A stretch of 64,000 nt of DNA, taken from NCBI RefSeq assembly GCF_963422355.1, contig NC_085101.1, positions 3,386,002-3,450,001 on the forward strand, in the 5' to 3' direction. Numbering within the stretch: position 1 is the first letter of the stretch; every line of letters begins with the position of its first letter. A model generated the notes under the pieces. The model searched no databases. It was not told the origin of the DNA and worked only from the letters and a program-made list of their open reading frames with translations. This DNA comes from Corticium candelabrum (Eukaryota > Porifera > Homoscleromorpha > Homosclerophorida > Plakinidae). A program made the position numbers and the translations under genes. Positions 1 to 12,416 of this stretch are shown one piece after another.

Positions 1-472
1 GATAAATTAATTAACTAACAAATAATAATAGCTAACCATTAGTAGTATTAAATAGTTAATAGCTAATCTGCCCTTGTGTACAACGGAATGGTGAGCTTTC
101 TGCTATAATTTGTTCATGAAATGTATTCTCAGCAACAAAACAATTTGCCTGATACCAGAAACTTACTAACCATTAATATTATTAATATTTAGTCTGCCCG
201 TGCGAAGAACCGGATAGTGAGCTTCTATTATATAAACTGTAACTAAAATGTAACTTCCATGGTAATTCCTTACAATTAAATGCATTCGGGCGAAGACGGG
301 CAATCAAGCTAGTTGTATCTATAATACCAGGTTTCTGTTTGCATATACGTCTTTCATGAAATTCATGTTGTTTTCATTAGTTGCTTTCAGGCCCTTTCAG
401 AGGTAGATTTCTGTGTGATTTGCACGTATACCACATGACGACTTACTCCCACAATATGTATATAATATAATA

Positions 473-508
<36 letters not shown>

Positions 509-519
509 GTAACTACAAC
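1..519. other. AT-rich non-coding stretch ending in an (ATA)n microsatellite
   Basis: No gene is visible. Bases about 465-508 are a run of ATA triplets that abuts the first recognisable codons of the retroelement. Two diverged copies of a phrase around 'tctgccc..g.g..gaa.cgga...gtgagctt' occur near 68-105 and 190-222, suggesting an old local duplication. Confidence 0.6.
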
Positions 520-2755
520 TTGCTGGTTCAGAATCCAAACTCTGTACCCGACTGGTTGTCTCAAGGAATAACTATTCTGATTCCTAAGAATGACAAGACT
601 GACCAGGCCAAAAATTACCGGCCTATCACGTGTCTGTCTGTCTTCTATAAGACCCTAACCTCAGTCATCAGGCAGAGGATTGCAGGGCATTTGGATCAGA
701 GAAACCTCATGGCTCCGGAGCAGAAGGGTTGTCGACAGGGATCTTTTGGTGCAAAGGATCAGCTGTTGATCAACAAGCTGCTTACCGAAGACTGTAGGAC
801 CAGGCACAAGAGCTTGAGCATGGCTTGGGTGGACTACCAGAAAGCCTATGACAGCGTGCCAAACAGCTGGTTGCTCCAATGCCTTCAGCTGCATAAGATC
901 AGTCCAGTCTTGTGCGGGTTCCTGTCACGTGTGATGAAGAGTTGGAGGACATCGATGGTGTTTTCTTGCGGGAATAGTACTATCAAGACAAGGCTTATGC
1001 AGATCAGGAGGGGTACTTTCCAAGGTGACTCACTTCCTCCACTTCTCTTCTGTATGGCTCTCAATCCTCTGAGCAAGGAGCTGAACAGAACCGGTTACGG
1101 CTACCGGATGACCACTGGGCATGGTGAGACTGCCAAACGTCAGCTTATCAGTCATCTACTTTACATGGATGATCTAAAGCTGTATGGCAGAAACTCTGAT
1201 CAGTTGGACGGGTTGTTGCACACGGCTCGTACCTTCTCTGATGACATCCAGATGAAGTTTGGTCTGGACAAATGTGCTGTTGCTCACTTTGTCAACGGCA
1301 GGCTATCTGGACACAACTCTGGATTGATGGTAGGAAAAACGGACACCATCAACTGTCTTGAACCGGGTCAAGTCTACAAGTACTTGGGTGTAGATGAGAG
1401 TAACGGTATTCAGCACAGCATGATGCGGGAGAGACTCCGTCGTGAGTACTTGCGCAGAGTGAAGGTGGTTCTCCGGACTGAGTTGTATGGTCGGAACAAG
1501 ATTCTAGCCATCAATGGGTTTGCACTACCGCTTCTCACTTACGGTTTTGGCGTCATTCATTGGAGGTGCACGAACCTGCAGCCGCTTGATCGACGGACTA
1601 GAAAGCTCCTCTCTATGCACGGTGTCCACCATCCTGCTGCAGACGTTGACCGACTGTACCCTCCCTGCAGTGATGGGGGTAGGGGGTTACAACAGATTGA
1701 GTTGACATATCAATCTTGTATTGTGAGGCTGAACTGTTACCTTGCTGACAGTTCTGATCCTTCCATGCAGATGATACGGGAGTGTGACTCTGGAAAATCT
1801 TCACACTCGATCAAGCACATGGCTTGTCGGTTTACTGCACAGCTGGGGAGGAATCTTGCTTCGGACAACAAGTCGCAGAACTTACACAGGAATGCATCCA
1901 TCTTGGTTGAAGGTGGCTTCGAGTAAGCGCCTGAAACAAAATGCGAGACATTACCGTACGTGTTGCAGTTCTCTTTGTGTGCGGTCCTGGAGCGGGAAGC
2001 CTATGCACGGGCAGTATCGTCGTCTCACTGAGCAACCGTCTGTGGACATGAAAGAGACATACGGATGGCTAAAGGCAGCGAATCTTCCTGCTGCAACTGA
2101 GGGACTGGTTGTTGCTGCTCAAGACCAAGCTCTCCGGACTCGGTACTATGAGCGCAAGATTCTACATCGTGATGTCAGTCCTACTTGCCGCATGTGAAGT
2201 GTAGGCCTGGAAACAGTCGACCACATTGCGGCAGGCTGTAGTGCTTTGGCACCGACGGACTACACTGATCGACACAATCAGGTGGCATCCATCATTCACT
2301 GGGATGTTTGTCGCCATTTTAGGGTTCCAGTGGAGAGCAGATGGTACCGGCATCATCCTGATAGGCTTGCGGAGACGGATGACATTACTATGATGTGGAA
2401 TACCACCATCCCCACTGCCAGGAAGATCAAAGCCAATCGTCCAGACATCTGTCTCAGAAATAGGAAGACAAACACTTGTCTTCTTATGATATCAGCTGTC
2501 CTGCTGATGGCAACATTGGCAAAAAAACATGCTGAGAAGTTGGCGAAGTACAGCGACTTGCGAGTGGAGATAAGCCGCATGTGGCATTGTGGAACACTGG
2601 TGGTTCCGGTGGTCTTGGCAGCTTTGGGCACAGTGCACGCAGGTATTGCACGGTGGCTGGACATTATTCCGGGTCATCACAACCTGCAGCACTTACAGAA
2701 AACAGTGCTTCTGGGATCTACTCGGATCCTTCGTAAAGTCATGTCTTCTTTCTAG
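520..2755 (+). pseudogene. Decayed RLE-type non-LTR retrotransposon polyprotein (reverse transcriptase, zinc knuckle, restriction-like endonuclease)
   Basis: The product would reverse-transcribe element RNA at a nicked target. Positions 520-1926 translate to the RT domain: NYRPITCL near residue 32, WVDYQKAYDSVP near 103, RRGTFQGDS near 163 and the catalytic YMDD box at residues 215-218. The reading then moves from frame 1 to frame 2 somewhere in 1784-1926. Frame 2 carries a C-terminal region with WSGKPMHGQ and AAQDQAL. A CCHC-like knuckle follows (CRM, then stop, then H-x4-C); the TGA at 2195-2197 sits where the second Cys is expected. After it (2246-2755) comes an RLE-like domain with RPDI, KYSDLRVEISRMW and VVPVVLAALGTVHAG. 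The stretch that should give the catalytic Asp reads DIS only in another frame, flanked by an A-homopolymer. The start is an arbitrary TTG and the N-terminus is missing (5' truncated). It resembles the R2/NeSL/R4-like RLE lineages; the clade is not certain. It is non-functional. Confidence 0.85.
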
Positions 2756-3388
2756 ACAGCCGTGATGGTCTAAGTACTTCTGAAGCAGGGTTTGCTTCCG
2801 GTACTTGTAATAGACTTTACAAACCAGACTGATCTGGTTGAGCACGACAATTCAGTGCTTTCCTGGTGGTCATTGACATCCACTACGCGTGCTGTATCAA
2901 GTTCGCAGTCCACCGTAATGCATGCAATTTAATTGAATTGGCTAGTCATTGATCGCCGTGTGGACTGCACAGAAACATGTACTCTGCTGGGCTCACCTGC
3001 CGGGTTGGTGGACGCCCAGATGGGGATAAAGACCCACTTGCCCATTATGGAGGGGCATAACGACACATAGTGACAACGTATAATACATTATAATATAGCT
3101 ATTGGCAAGAGTAAATTATTAGAACGTACACTTCAAAGAAGCCGCATAGTCACTCATCACTCTCTCTTGAAGTACGGAAGCGGTCTGGCTGCGCGAGGTT
3201 GATGGTCAGAAATGACGCTTAAATTAAATTAATTAATTAATCTGCGTTCTATGTTTCTAAAAAAGCATATAGTTGGTTATTTGTTTAACTATTTAATTAA
3301 TTAGTTGCATACTGTACAGACTTTCTTTAGCTATGTGAGTTGGTGTTAATTAATATAAATTAATTTCAAATTTTCAATAGTTTGTTGA
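2756..3388 (+). mobile_element. 3' untranslated tail of the non-LTR element, then unassigned AT-rich sequence
   Basis: The sequence from about 2754 to 2848 (ends gagcacgac) recurs at 10551-10638, with a small deletion there. The shared homology stops after gagcacgac in both places, so the element's 3' end may lie near 2848 and the rest (2849-3388) may be flank. No coding sequence is seen from 2849 to 3388. Confidence 0.6.
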
Positions 3389-3588
3389 NNNNNNNNNNNN
3401 NNNNNNNNNNNNNNNNNNNNNNNNNNNNNNNNNNNNNNNNNNNNNNNNNNNNNNNNNNNNNNNNNNNNNNNNNNNNNNNNNNNNNNNNNNNNNNNNNNNN
3501 NNNNNNNNNNNNNNNNNNNNNNNNNNNNNNNNNNNNNNNNNNNNNNNNNNNNNNNNNNNNNNNNNNNNNNNNNNNNNNNNNNNNNNNN
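3389..3588. other. Assembly gap (200 N)
   Basis: Exactly 200 N between positions 3389 and 3588. The round size suggests a scaffolding gap of arbitrary length. It lies just upstream of the first AMT duplication unit, so the left end of that unit could be affected. Confidence 0.99.
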
Positions 3589-3935
3589 ACTTCTAGGCCG
3601 TTGATAAAGTAAACTTCCTTGTGTTAATTAATTAAAATACTTTAATTTGTAGATATTAAATATTTTGTCCTTACTTATTATTCCATATGAAAACCCACGC
3701 TTTTTTAGATTCTTGGAAGGACATTAGCTTATAAATGATTACTTACTTTCCACATGCACTTTGATGGTAATAAGAAAATGTTACTAAGTTTGTAGGGCAA
3801 TAATTAGGACAGGCAATTAAATTATTTTGCCTTATTTAATTGACAAAGTTTGTAAACATTATAACGACTTTCTTTTTTATTATCATTTATTTCTTTTTTT
3901 TATTATTTGTTGTCATTATAGTCAGGACAACAAAA

Positions 3936-4884
3936 ATGAGTTTGAATGATACTCATGAGGATACGACTAAGCTGTATGGTAATGATGAGTATGGTGACAA
4001 TGAGTATGCAACTACCACTATTCTTGCCATCATTGCATTTTGTAAGTGTCCAGTAATGAATTCTTAACAGTGAAGTTTTGTAAAATGTACGTGTGTGTCA
4101 ATGTTATTGCAGTTATGCAAGCTGGTTTTGCATTTTTGGAAGCTGGCTCAGTTCGATCTAAAAATACCACCAGCATTCTGTTCAAGAACTTTATGAATAC
4201 TATCTGTGGTTGTGTTGCATATTGGGCATTTGGTTATGCATTTGCCTTTGGAGATGGCAATGGATTTATTGGGACTAGGAACTTTTTTCTTTCGGAGATA
4301 GGACTTGATGATAGTGGTATTTTGGTTGCATTCTTTGTGCTGTACGTTTATGCTATTACAGCAGCTACAATTGTAAGTGGAGCCATGGCAGAGAGGACAC
4401 AACTGAAGAGCTATTATGTAGTTACGTTTGTACTTACAGGTACTGTACAAATACATATATGGATGTTGTACCGTGTACACAAACACACACACAAACACAC
4501 ACACACACACACACAGAGGTGTCATTGTGTAGTGATTATTTATACTGTGTAGCATGGGTGCAGCCAGTTGTAGCTCACTGGGCGTGGGCACCAAAAGGAT
4601 GGCTATATACAGGAGTCTTCAATGGATATCACAATAGGACAGTTCGTTATGTGGTATATCAATTACAAATTTATCTTGTGAAGTTTGGAACATTGCTTTA
4701 ATTAATTCTGTTGTAGGATTCTGCTGGAAGCAGTGTTGTTCATGTTGTCGGAGGAATGTCTGCTCTTATAGGTGCTGCAGTCGTTGGTGCACGCAATGGT
4801 CGTTTTGACGAGAGAGGAAGGTCTGTAGCAACATTCTCACAGACAACAACAGTGAGTGGCTAGAGTAGTGTTGTGTTGTGTGTG

Positions 4885-4956
<72 letters not shown>

Positions 4957-5362
4957 TGAGCATGTGCACATCTGTAGCTTAATCTTTAGATAGTTGTACC
5001 GTATCTGATTTCGTCGTGGTTGGGTCACAAGTTCAAGATTGGTATCAGCACATTAATTGTAATTCTCTTGAGCAAGGAACTCACATGCATTGCCTACCTT
5101 GACTCAGGAAGATGAATTATTAACTGAACTTTAACTGGGGATCACATTGTGGCCACCATCTGTGACTTGACCATCAGTTGTAGACGTCCTCATTAATTAA
5201 AGACATTTTGATCCCAAAAACCTTAGTTGGTGTGACAAGCCAGTGTTTCTGCAAGCACCTGGTCTGGAGATTGCTAGCACGGCCCAAAGTTTACCTTATT
5301 AGTTTAGGAAGACTGGCAAGGTGTGAGTTTTTAAAAGGCAGCTCTTGTTTACTGTTTATCAT

Positions 5363-5434
<72 letters not shown>

Positions 5435-5457
5435 TGTGTGCGTGTGCGTGTGCGTGT

Positions 5458-5500
<43 letters not shown>

Positions 5501-5531
5501 TGTGAGTGTGTGTGCGTGTGCGTGTGCGTGT

Positions 5532-5598
<67 letters not shown>

Positions 5599-7487
5599 TG
5601 TGTGGTGTGTTTGTAGGTGTCTGTATGCATGCATGGATGTTTATTATTTGTACTACAGTGTCATGCACCTTTGTGTATTAACTGTTAATGTGTGTTTTAA
5701 CTAGCAGACATTAAGTAAAATACGAGGTGACATAGTGTGAGATGGTGTTGTGTTGTAGATGTCTACACTTGGAGGGTTTATTATTCTATTTGGCTTTCTT
5801 GCATTTAACTTGGTTTCTAACGAAGACCATATCAAAAGTAAATATGATGCGCATGGTCTTATTGTGGTCAACTGCATCCTGGCAGCTTGTGGGGGTAGTC
5901 TTAGTGCTCTCACATATCGGCGAATAAGTAGCTGGAGCAATCACCAATGGAGTCTTATGGCAGCTATTAATGGGGTACTAGCTGGACTAGTGAGTTGATC
6001 TATGATTTTATGGCCGGCTTAATTAAATATATATGTGTATGTTTGTATTTTGTTATAGGTTTCTATTAGTGCTGGTGCAAAGACTATGTATTCGTATGCT
6101 GCTTTTATTGTGGGTTTAGGGTCGGGTGTTGTGTACAGCTTGGTAAGAAAGCAGCTTGAACGTAAACGAGTGGATGATCCATTGGATGCTGTTGCAGGTA
6201 CTACACAGATACACGCTGCTAAAATGACCAATAACATGGATTCAGTGCTCTTTAGTGTTATTGATAAATAATGTAACTTACGTAATGCTTTTGCTCTTTT
6301 GGTTTACCTGATGTGAGTTTGTGACATCCATTTTATGACTATTGCACCGTTTGTATATACTCTATACGTGTACTGCGTGTGTCCCACATTGTTGTGTACA
6401 GCTAGTGAAAGAGGGTTGAGACTAATACTAAATGGTTTGATTCAACTTGTGCCAAAAGGGTCTGTACATGCATAAACCTAGTGCATGACAATTGACACAT
6501 TATGGATAGTGATAGCCATATAACAACTAATATATTTAGTATTTAGTATACGAAGAAAAGTCTGTCCAAAGTAGCTACTTTTGAAAATACACTTCGACTG
6601 ACAGGTTTTTGCATGTAGTATCTCTGTGAATGTGAGTTCACTAATGGTCCATGTGCATGCACTTTTATGAGATTAATTGCTGCACTAGAACAAGATCAGT
6701 TAGTGTGTGGATCTGGTTGAGGAGTGCTCTTTTGCTAGTAAAATGATATCTAATGTTTTTAAATTAATTATATAAGCATTTTCTTCTAATAAGTCTTGTC
6801 TATTTGAATATGTACAGTATACTTTTCAGCATTGCTAAAGATGTATTTGGTGGTTGCATACTGATACAATTAACTTTGTATACGTATATGTATAGTGCAT
6901 CTTGGTGGTGGTGTATGGGGGATCTTGTGTGTTCCTTTTCTGGATGCCAAAATGGGTTTATTCTATCGTGGAAACAGATTGTCAATGTTGCTACTTGGTT
7001 GGAATTTGTGTGGCTTAGTTGTGATAGTCACGTGGACATTTGTGTGGGCTGCTCTTATTTTCGGAATTCTGTCATGGCTGAATGTTCTTCGAGTTACATC
7101 AGATGACGAAATTAGAGGTATGTATATTTATTCTTGCCTGTCAAGTAGGCTTATTCAGCATGCAATGTAGTCTTGTTACAATGTCATCCATACTGTTTAG
7201 GTCTTGATGAGGTACAGCATGGAGAAAGAGCTTATTCTTATCAAATGGCTCCACAAGATAACTCGTCATCTCTTACTCTTTCCAGAGCTCTTTTTAATAT
7301 GTATGGAGATTTGCCCTCTCCTCTTAGGTTGGAAGATACATCACGTAGCCATAATGGGGTTAGAAGAGAATCAATCAGAAGCAGAAACGCTGCAGCTGTA
7401 AGTGCTGAAGAAGACGGTTTTGGAAGCTCTTTTGTCATGGTCAATAGCAGCAATCACTTGAAGTCAGATCCAGTGTCAGTTGTTTAG
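3936..7487 (+). CDS. AMT/MEP/Rh-family ammonium transporter, 8 exons, 515 aa, intact
   Basis: A polytopic membrane channel-like transporter for ammonium/ammonia. Exons by GT-AG borders and frame: 3936-4041, 4113-4439, 4553-4653, 4717-4851, 5759-5989, 6059-6197, 6896-7117, 7201-7487; together 1548 nt with no internal stop, the usual AMT length. The start ATG opens [11 protein letters not shown]. Family blocks: [19 protein letters not shown] (residue ~36), [56 protein letters not shown] (pore His near residue 187), [29 protein letters not shown] (second pore His near 348) and a C-terminal [16 protein letters not shown] tail. Both twin histidines are present, so transport is plausible. The C-terminal cytoplasmic tail of about 85 residues is Ser-rich. 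Large (GT)n arrays sit in intron 4. The closest relative in the window is the dead copy at 11784-15676. Exon borders are by eye. Confidence 0.92.
4484..4516. repeat. (CA)n microsatellite in AMT intron 2
   Basis: Short CA-repeat tract. The same intron of copy B carries a much longer array at about 12329-12416. Confidence 0.9.
4880..4953. repeat. (GT)n microsatellite in AMT intron 4
   Basis: Continuous GT dinucleotides just after the intron 4 donor (4852). The corresponding tract in copy B is at about 12773-12966. Confidence 0.9.
5369..5612. repeat. Compound (GT)n array in AMT intron 4
   Basis: About 240 bases of GT repeat interrupted by GC and AC variants. It makes several long Val-Cys or Thr-His reading frames that are not genes. 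Confidence 0.95.
6198..6895 (+). other. AMT intron 6 (698 bases), no embedded gene seen
   Basis: Bounded by the donor after GTTGCAG and the acceptor tatag before TGCATCTTGG. It holds no recognisable exon, element or array; the copy B counterpart (14311-15083) contains an inserted (CA)n tract. Confidence 0.7.
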
Positions 7488-7968
7488 ATTGGTGTATAGT
7501 CTAGAATTCAAGTCTTTAGGTTGATTCTTTAGCCTTTTGTTGATGTGTTAACTTATCTGAAGAGCTATGTCAGATGTTTAATTAACACTGATTAGTTATT
7601 AGACTTTTATGTTAACTTGATGTTGCATTGATCATGATGTTTTGTTATTTTATATATATTATATCTATATGCATACGTACAGCTAAGTTACACAAATTAT
7701 TGTGTTGAAATGCATTTCAATCACACTACTATTATATTTTTTGTTTATTATAGTTTACCATCTATATTACTATAGTTCATGAAAAACTGGAATTTGCTTG
7801 CTCTGTAGACACCTAATTTTTCATGATAATATACAGAGACCTAGCTGCGGTACTACAGTTACAATGGCAAACAATATTAATGAGCTACATTTCATAGTCA
7901 TGGGCTTAGGAATCGTGTGGAGCAAGGTGACCATGTATCTTCCTGCCTCACTGCATTACTTTCAATGC

Positions 7969-7974
7969 AATAAA
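7969..7974 (+). terminator. Candidate polyadenylation signal AATAAA for AMT copy A
   Basis: AATAAA lies about 480 bases after the stop codon and is conserved at the equivalent place after copy B (16161-16166). No transcript evidence is available; nearer variant signals could be used. Confidence 0.4.
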
Positions 7975-8150
7975 GTTTAACTAAGTGACATAAATTGTAA
8001 TGTTTGTCTGCCTATCACTCAAAAACTTTCTAGGCCTATGCATGTCACTTGGCATTTGAATCTAAATCAAATGTCACTCATTGTGACGTATCAGTATATT
8101 TATACGTGCTGTATGTAGGACACTACCCCTACATAGTTCTACTGAATTTC

Positions 8151-10550
8151 TATCATATTCAGTGCGAGATCAGCTTGAAAGCGATTGTTCGTTGGTTTCG
8201 TCTGTTTTATGTCAGGAGAATTTTTTGATAACGGAATGATTTTGTGTCACAGTACCACATACGGCTAATAGTTGGACGTCAGTGCTTGATATCATATTGT
8301 ATTTGCTCATCCATATTTTGGCCAACTCCTAACAAAATGGACAAGCATTAAAGTGCTATCCGTCGGGTGATTCAAGCTGAGGCAATTCCGCCTCCTCGGA
8401 TCATCCACCTGTCTATTGTAAATAAAATAGACGTGCAGCATTTTCAAATTGAAATGTTTAGATATGTAATGTAGAAGATTTAATTAAGGGAGCGTATGGA
8501 CGCAACGTTCGGGTGCCTTTTCAGTCAGTGCATGAGCGTATGTCAGTCTATATGTCTTTTTACTCAGAATACCGGATCCTTGGTCACCGGTTCAAATACG
8601 AATACACAGTCTGCGTATACTCACATACCCGGAAGCCTTCTCAAGTAACTATAATCCGACTCTAAATGAAGAGGCACTGGTGCCACATCCTCCAGATCCG
8701 CCACCAATCATTAGTCGTTGCTGTCGTCGTTTGTCATTATAATCATACCGTACCCACAAGCACCATATTCTAGAACAGTAAAGTTGGTATCGGTCACAAC
8801 ACTATGTACGTATACAATCTGAACGACACTCGTTAATTAATTAATACCAGACCCTCGCGCGCTGTCTTGTGTTTACAGTGGCTACGGTTTTATCATTTGT
8901 CTGTTAGTAGGGAACACGAACGGGACGCTATGAAACACTTTCTTTTATAGTGGTACCGCGGACGCGATCGGCATGTGTCTGATCGCCGTGAATCCGCTGC
9001 GGCTGATAGTCGCGCGTTCAGCCGCGAATTTGCGATGAAAATTCGCGATGCGTGCATCCGCTATGACTCGATCGTCCAGATTCGATGTGACTTGCCGCGA
9101 AATCGCGACAAAACTTCGACGTGAATTCTCTGCAAGACTTCGTCTAGTAGACGTGATCATGAAGTCGTTGAGCATGCAGCTGGCTGGCTAGTAAGCATCG
9201 GTTCGAACAAACGGCTTTATTAGGTGTCGTTACTGCCGTTGACAGCCGCAGTACTGCCGTTGACAGGCGCAGAATACAAACCACGACGTGTAGGGACGTG
9301 AGTTTGCGTGAAGAGCGCACGACAAGTTGTCGTTTGTGTACAGTGTAGACTTTGGTAGACAGCAGATATGCATGAGATGTCTTCGTTGATTACAGCTGTA
9401 ATTGAGAAGGTATGCATTATGAAACTGAAAACTAATGCTGGTCCTAGGACCAAACGCAATATATTGAGAAAAGGCGGTACCATCCCAGACCCGCGGAGGA
9501 CGATTTTGAATCGGCGCTACACGGGTCTGGGAGGTCGAGGCTAGACACGACTCCGAAAGTTTGCTACTCGTTCAGATCTTAAAATTCTACTAGTACAAAC
9601 TTGTTTCTGCAGAATTAATAAATAAATTAGCAAGAAATTAGGATTATAGGCGTTTACGTCAGCTCGAGACACTGGATGCCTCTCAGTGCCAACTTCGTAT
9701 GTGGGTCACTGGATGCCAAATCTCTATGTGGGTCTAGACAGGAAGCCGGACCACCTGCAACTCTAGTGTCGAGACACTCATGCCGCGACGTGCGAATGTT
9801 ACACCATGCGTTCTCGCTACAGCTTCATCGCCAGTGTCATCAAGGACCTACTTACTAAAGTAAACCAAGATACTGTGGTACTGTATGCACAAAATATTAA
9901 TTATACCTTAGGGGCGCATGCGCTAGATAGATTAGGTATAAACAATTATTCACCTGACGTAAAACAGAGAAATCTAGCAAAGCAATCACATTGGAGCTGA
10001 TCTCGTGTTGGAGACCCTGACGTGAGTCAAGAGAAGACGGACAGGTCGATCAGACGCCCAACGTGTTCCGGTGTAGAGTACCGGTTGAACAGATCAGTGA
10101 TGTGCATTCAAGGAACGGGTTTTCGCGAGTGCTAGGTACAACGTGTGCACACGTACTTCGAGCACTTACCTATTTGGACTTGGACTACATCTGCACGAGC
10201 AGATGAAGCCGCCATTGACCGACACCGCGGTACCCTAGTCTTGTGCATGTCTACGCATGATGTAGACATATCAAACTTCCTACCAAATTCTCATATATAC
10301 TGATACGTGCCTCTAGAGGGGTAGAAAGAAACAAAAACTAAAAGGTGAATATTGCACATGCAATGAACTTGAGCATGTAGCAGCTTGTAGCTATAGCTAA
10401 TGTAGCTGCTTCCTGTCTGCTTTAAACCTGGTATGTCTCTTGTTTACATATTTATCTACACGTAGTATTTTTGGAACAACTTGGGAGTAACAAAACGGAT
10501 GTAATGACTTAGTTAATTAATTAATTAAGGGAGGGTCGGTCACTCCGTCC
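8151..10550. other. Gene-poor spacer between the AMT units
   Basis: No supported coding sequence. A locally CpG-rich patch lies at about 8940-9170, in contrast with AT-rich surroundings. A 19-20-base near-repeat containing actgccgttgacag occurs twice at about 9231-9271. A small inverted pair (tcccagacccg / cgggtctggga) lies at about 9483-9532. Short open frames here have no recognisable motifs. Confidence 0.55.
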
Positions 10551-10638
10551 CTAGACAGCCGTGATGGTTTAGGTGCAGGGTTTGCTTCCGGTACTTGTAA
10601 TAGACTTTACAAACCAGACTGATCTGGTTGAGCACGAC
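10551..10638 (+). mobile_element. 3' fragment of the same non-LTR retrotransposon family
   Basis: The segment from ctagacagccgtgatgg to gagcacgac matches 2754-2848 with one deletion of about a dozen bases. No coding part is attached, as expected of a severely 5'-truncated insertion or a leftover. Confidence 0.8.
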
Positions 10639-10707
10639 ATGACAATGTTGGGTAGTTTCTGTGGTCTGAGGGTTATGTCATCCAGGAACTCTTTTGTGCA
10701 CATCTAA

Positions 10708-11007
10708 TTAGGAGTGAACAGCTATGTAGCCTCTCTCCATCATCATGGATCGTAGGTAGGTCAGTAGCCTCCTAAGAGTTGAGATGGCTCTCTCTGAAGT
10801 TACAGATGATACGGGTATTGTAAGGTAAAGAGGGAGCAGCTTGTGAATTTCAGCTACCAACTTCAGTGTCAAAATGACACGCCCTCCAAATGCCCGTATC
10901 CGCATGGTGGGCGTTGCATTCCTGGCAGGACACTGTCGACGGAGTCCATCGCGTGGCCTAACTGGTGATTGGATTGGCAAACACACTGCAGAAGTAAATG
11001 GTTCCAT
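10708..11007 (-). pseudogene. hAT-family transposase C-terminal dimerisation domain remnant
   Basis: On the minus strand the last 50 or so residues read LLPLYLTIPVSSVTSERAI followed by STLRRLLTYLRSMM, the characteristic hAT C-terminal block (LY.T.P.SS..SERA.S.LRR...YLR..M). The upstream part of this frame (PTMRIRAFGGRVILTLKLV) is not recognisable. No catalytic domain or terminal inverted repeats are seen, so it is a short dead fragment. Confidence 0.75.
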
Positions 11008-11478
11008 TTAAGGAGATCCAATTATTGGGGAGCTCAGACACCCCATTTCCAATATTGGGAGGTATGTCGCCCCACAAAGCCTCTATCTCCGCCGCCACTG
11101 TATCTCCGGACGATTGGTTTTATATAAAAATGACTAATCGGGGTTTCAATTGAGCAAGTATCGAATTCTCTGGACACCCACTGTATCTAAGAGTCAATAT
11201 TGTGTTATATGATTGACTAATTGGTATGTAATACATTGTTTAACTAACACAGACTTCAGCAAATTGTATTGGGCATGGATTAATTGATTTAGTCTGTCAA
11301 ACATTGACAGGTCAAACTGCCAGTGCCACAAACATTTTGTGCCTATTCAAACTACTCATGTGTGTGTTGGTGATGAATGGTCAGTAGGTTACTTGATTGC
11401 TGTAATACCTAATGGTGCCTTCATATCACTTGAAAGTACTGCATTTTGCTCTAAATTGCGCACATCAATGCTAATCTT
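11008..11478. other. Unassigned spacer before AMT unit B
   Basis: AT-rich, with no ORF, array or motif I can support. Homology with unit A begins at about 11479. Confidence 0.5.
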
Positions 11479-12327
11479 AATTAATTAATTAAAATACTTC
11501 AATTTGTAGATATTAAATATTATGACCCCACATATTATTTAATATTAAAACCACGCTTTTTAGATTATTGGGAGAACATTGGCTTATATGTCATTAGCTC
11601 GTGGTTTACACTTACTTCGATGGTTAAAAGTAGAAAGTGACTAAGTTTGTAGGGCAATAAATATAACAGGCAGTTAAATTGTTTGCCTTATTTAATTGAC
11701 AAATTTGTAAATATTATAACGACTTTCTTTTTTATTGACGATGTGGTGTTGTGTCTGGTGTCATTATAGTCAGAGCAACAAAAATGAGTTTGAATGATAC
11801 TCGTGAGTATACGACCACTAAGCTGTATGGTAATAATGAGTATGGTGACGATGAGTATGCAACTACCACTATTCTTGCCATCATTGTGTTGTGTAAGTGT
11901 CCAGTAATGAATTCTTAACAGTGAAGTTTTGTGAAATGTACGTGTTTGTCAATGTCACTACAGTTATGCAAGCTGGTTTTGCATTATTGGAAGCTGGCTC
12001 AGTTCGATCTAAAACACCACCAGCATTCTGTTCAAGAACTTTATGGACACTATCTGTGGTTGTGTTGCATATTGGGCATTTGGTTATGCATTTGCCTTTG
12101 GAGATGGCAATGGATTTATTGGGACTAGGATCTTTTTTCTTTCAGAGATTGGACTTGATGATAGTAGTAATTTGGTTGCATTGTTTGTGCTGTACGTTTA
12201 TGCTATTACAGCAGTTACAATTGTAAGTGTAGCCATGGCACAGAGAACACAGCTGAAGAGCTATTTTGTATTTGTCTTTTTAGTTACAGGTACTGTACAA
12301 ATACATATATGGATGTTGTGCCGTGCA

Positions 12328-12328
<1 letters not shown>

Positions 12329-12403
<75 letters not shown>

Positions 12404-12416
12404 CACACACACACAG
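12329..12416. repeat. (CA)n microsatellite in AMT pseudogene intron 2
   Basis: Almost pure CA tract, expanded relative to the copy A counterpart near 4484. Confidence 0.92.

Larger units (their letters stand above)
3624..8150. repeat. Tandem duplication unit A (contains the intact AMT gene)
   Basis: Direct duplicate of 11479-16340. Homology starts at ttaattaattaaaatact just 3' of the assembly gap, covers all exons and introns of the AMT gene, and continues through the 3' flank to about tactgaattt near 8150. Unit B is longer mostly because its (GT)n/(CA)n arrays are longer. Divergence is visible throughout, so the duplication is not very recent. Confidence 0.85.

Noticed and set aside
661-894. 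Minus-strand open frames under the reverse transcriptase
   Set aside because: Shadows of the RT coding frame with no motif of their own.
2195-2197. Stop-codon recoding (TGA as Cys)
   Set aside because: All intact genes in the window use the standard code, and this element has other frameshifts, so plain decay explains it.
3382-3612. Open frame across the N run
   Set aside because: Composed of undetermined bases.
5208-5704. Open frames of Val-Cys or Thr-His repeats
   Set aside because: Artefacts of (GT)n/(CA)n arrays; the same is true at 12.7-13.8 kb, 17.3-17.6 kb, 22.99-23.24 kb and 37.55-37.92 kb.
8945-9175. 76-codon minus-strand frame in a CpG-rich patch
   Set aside because: Arg/Ala/Ser-rich composition expected of GC-rich non-coding DNA; no motif, no splice partner.
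9198-9215. tRNA-like box (ggttcgaac)
   Set aside because: No matching A box or foldable acceptor and anticodon arms around it.
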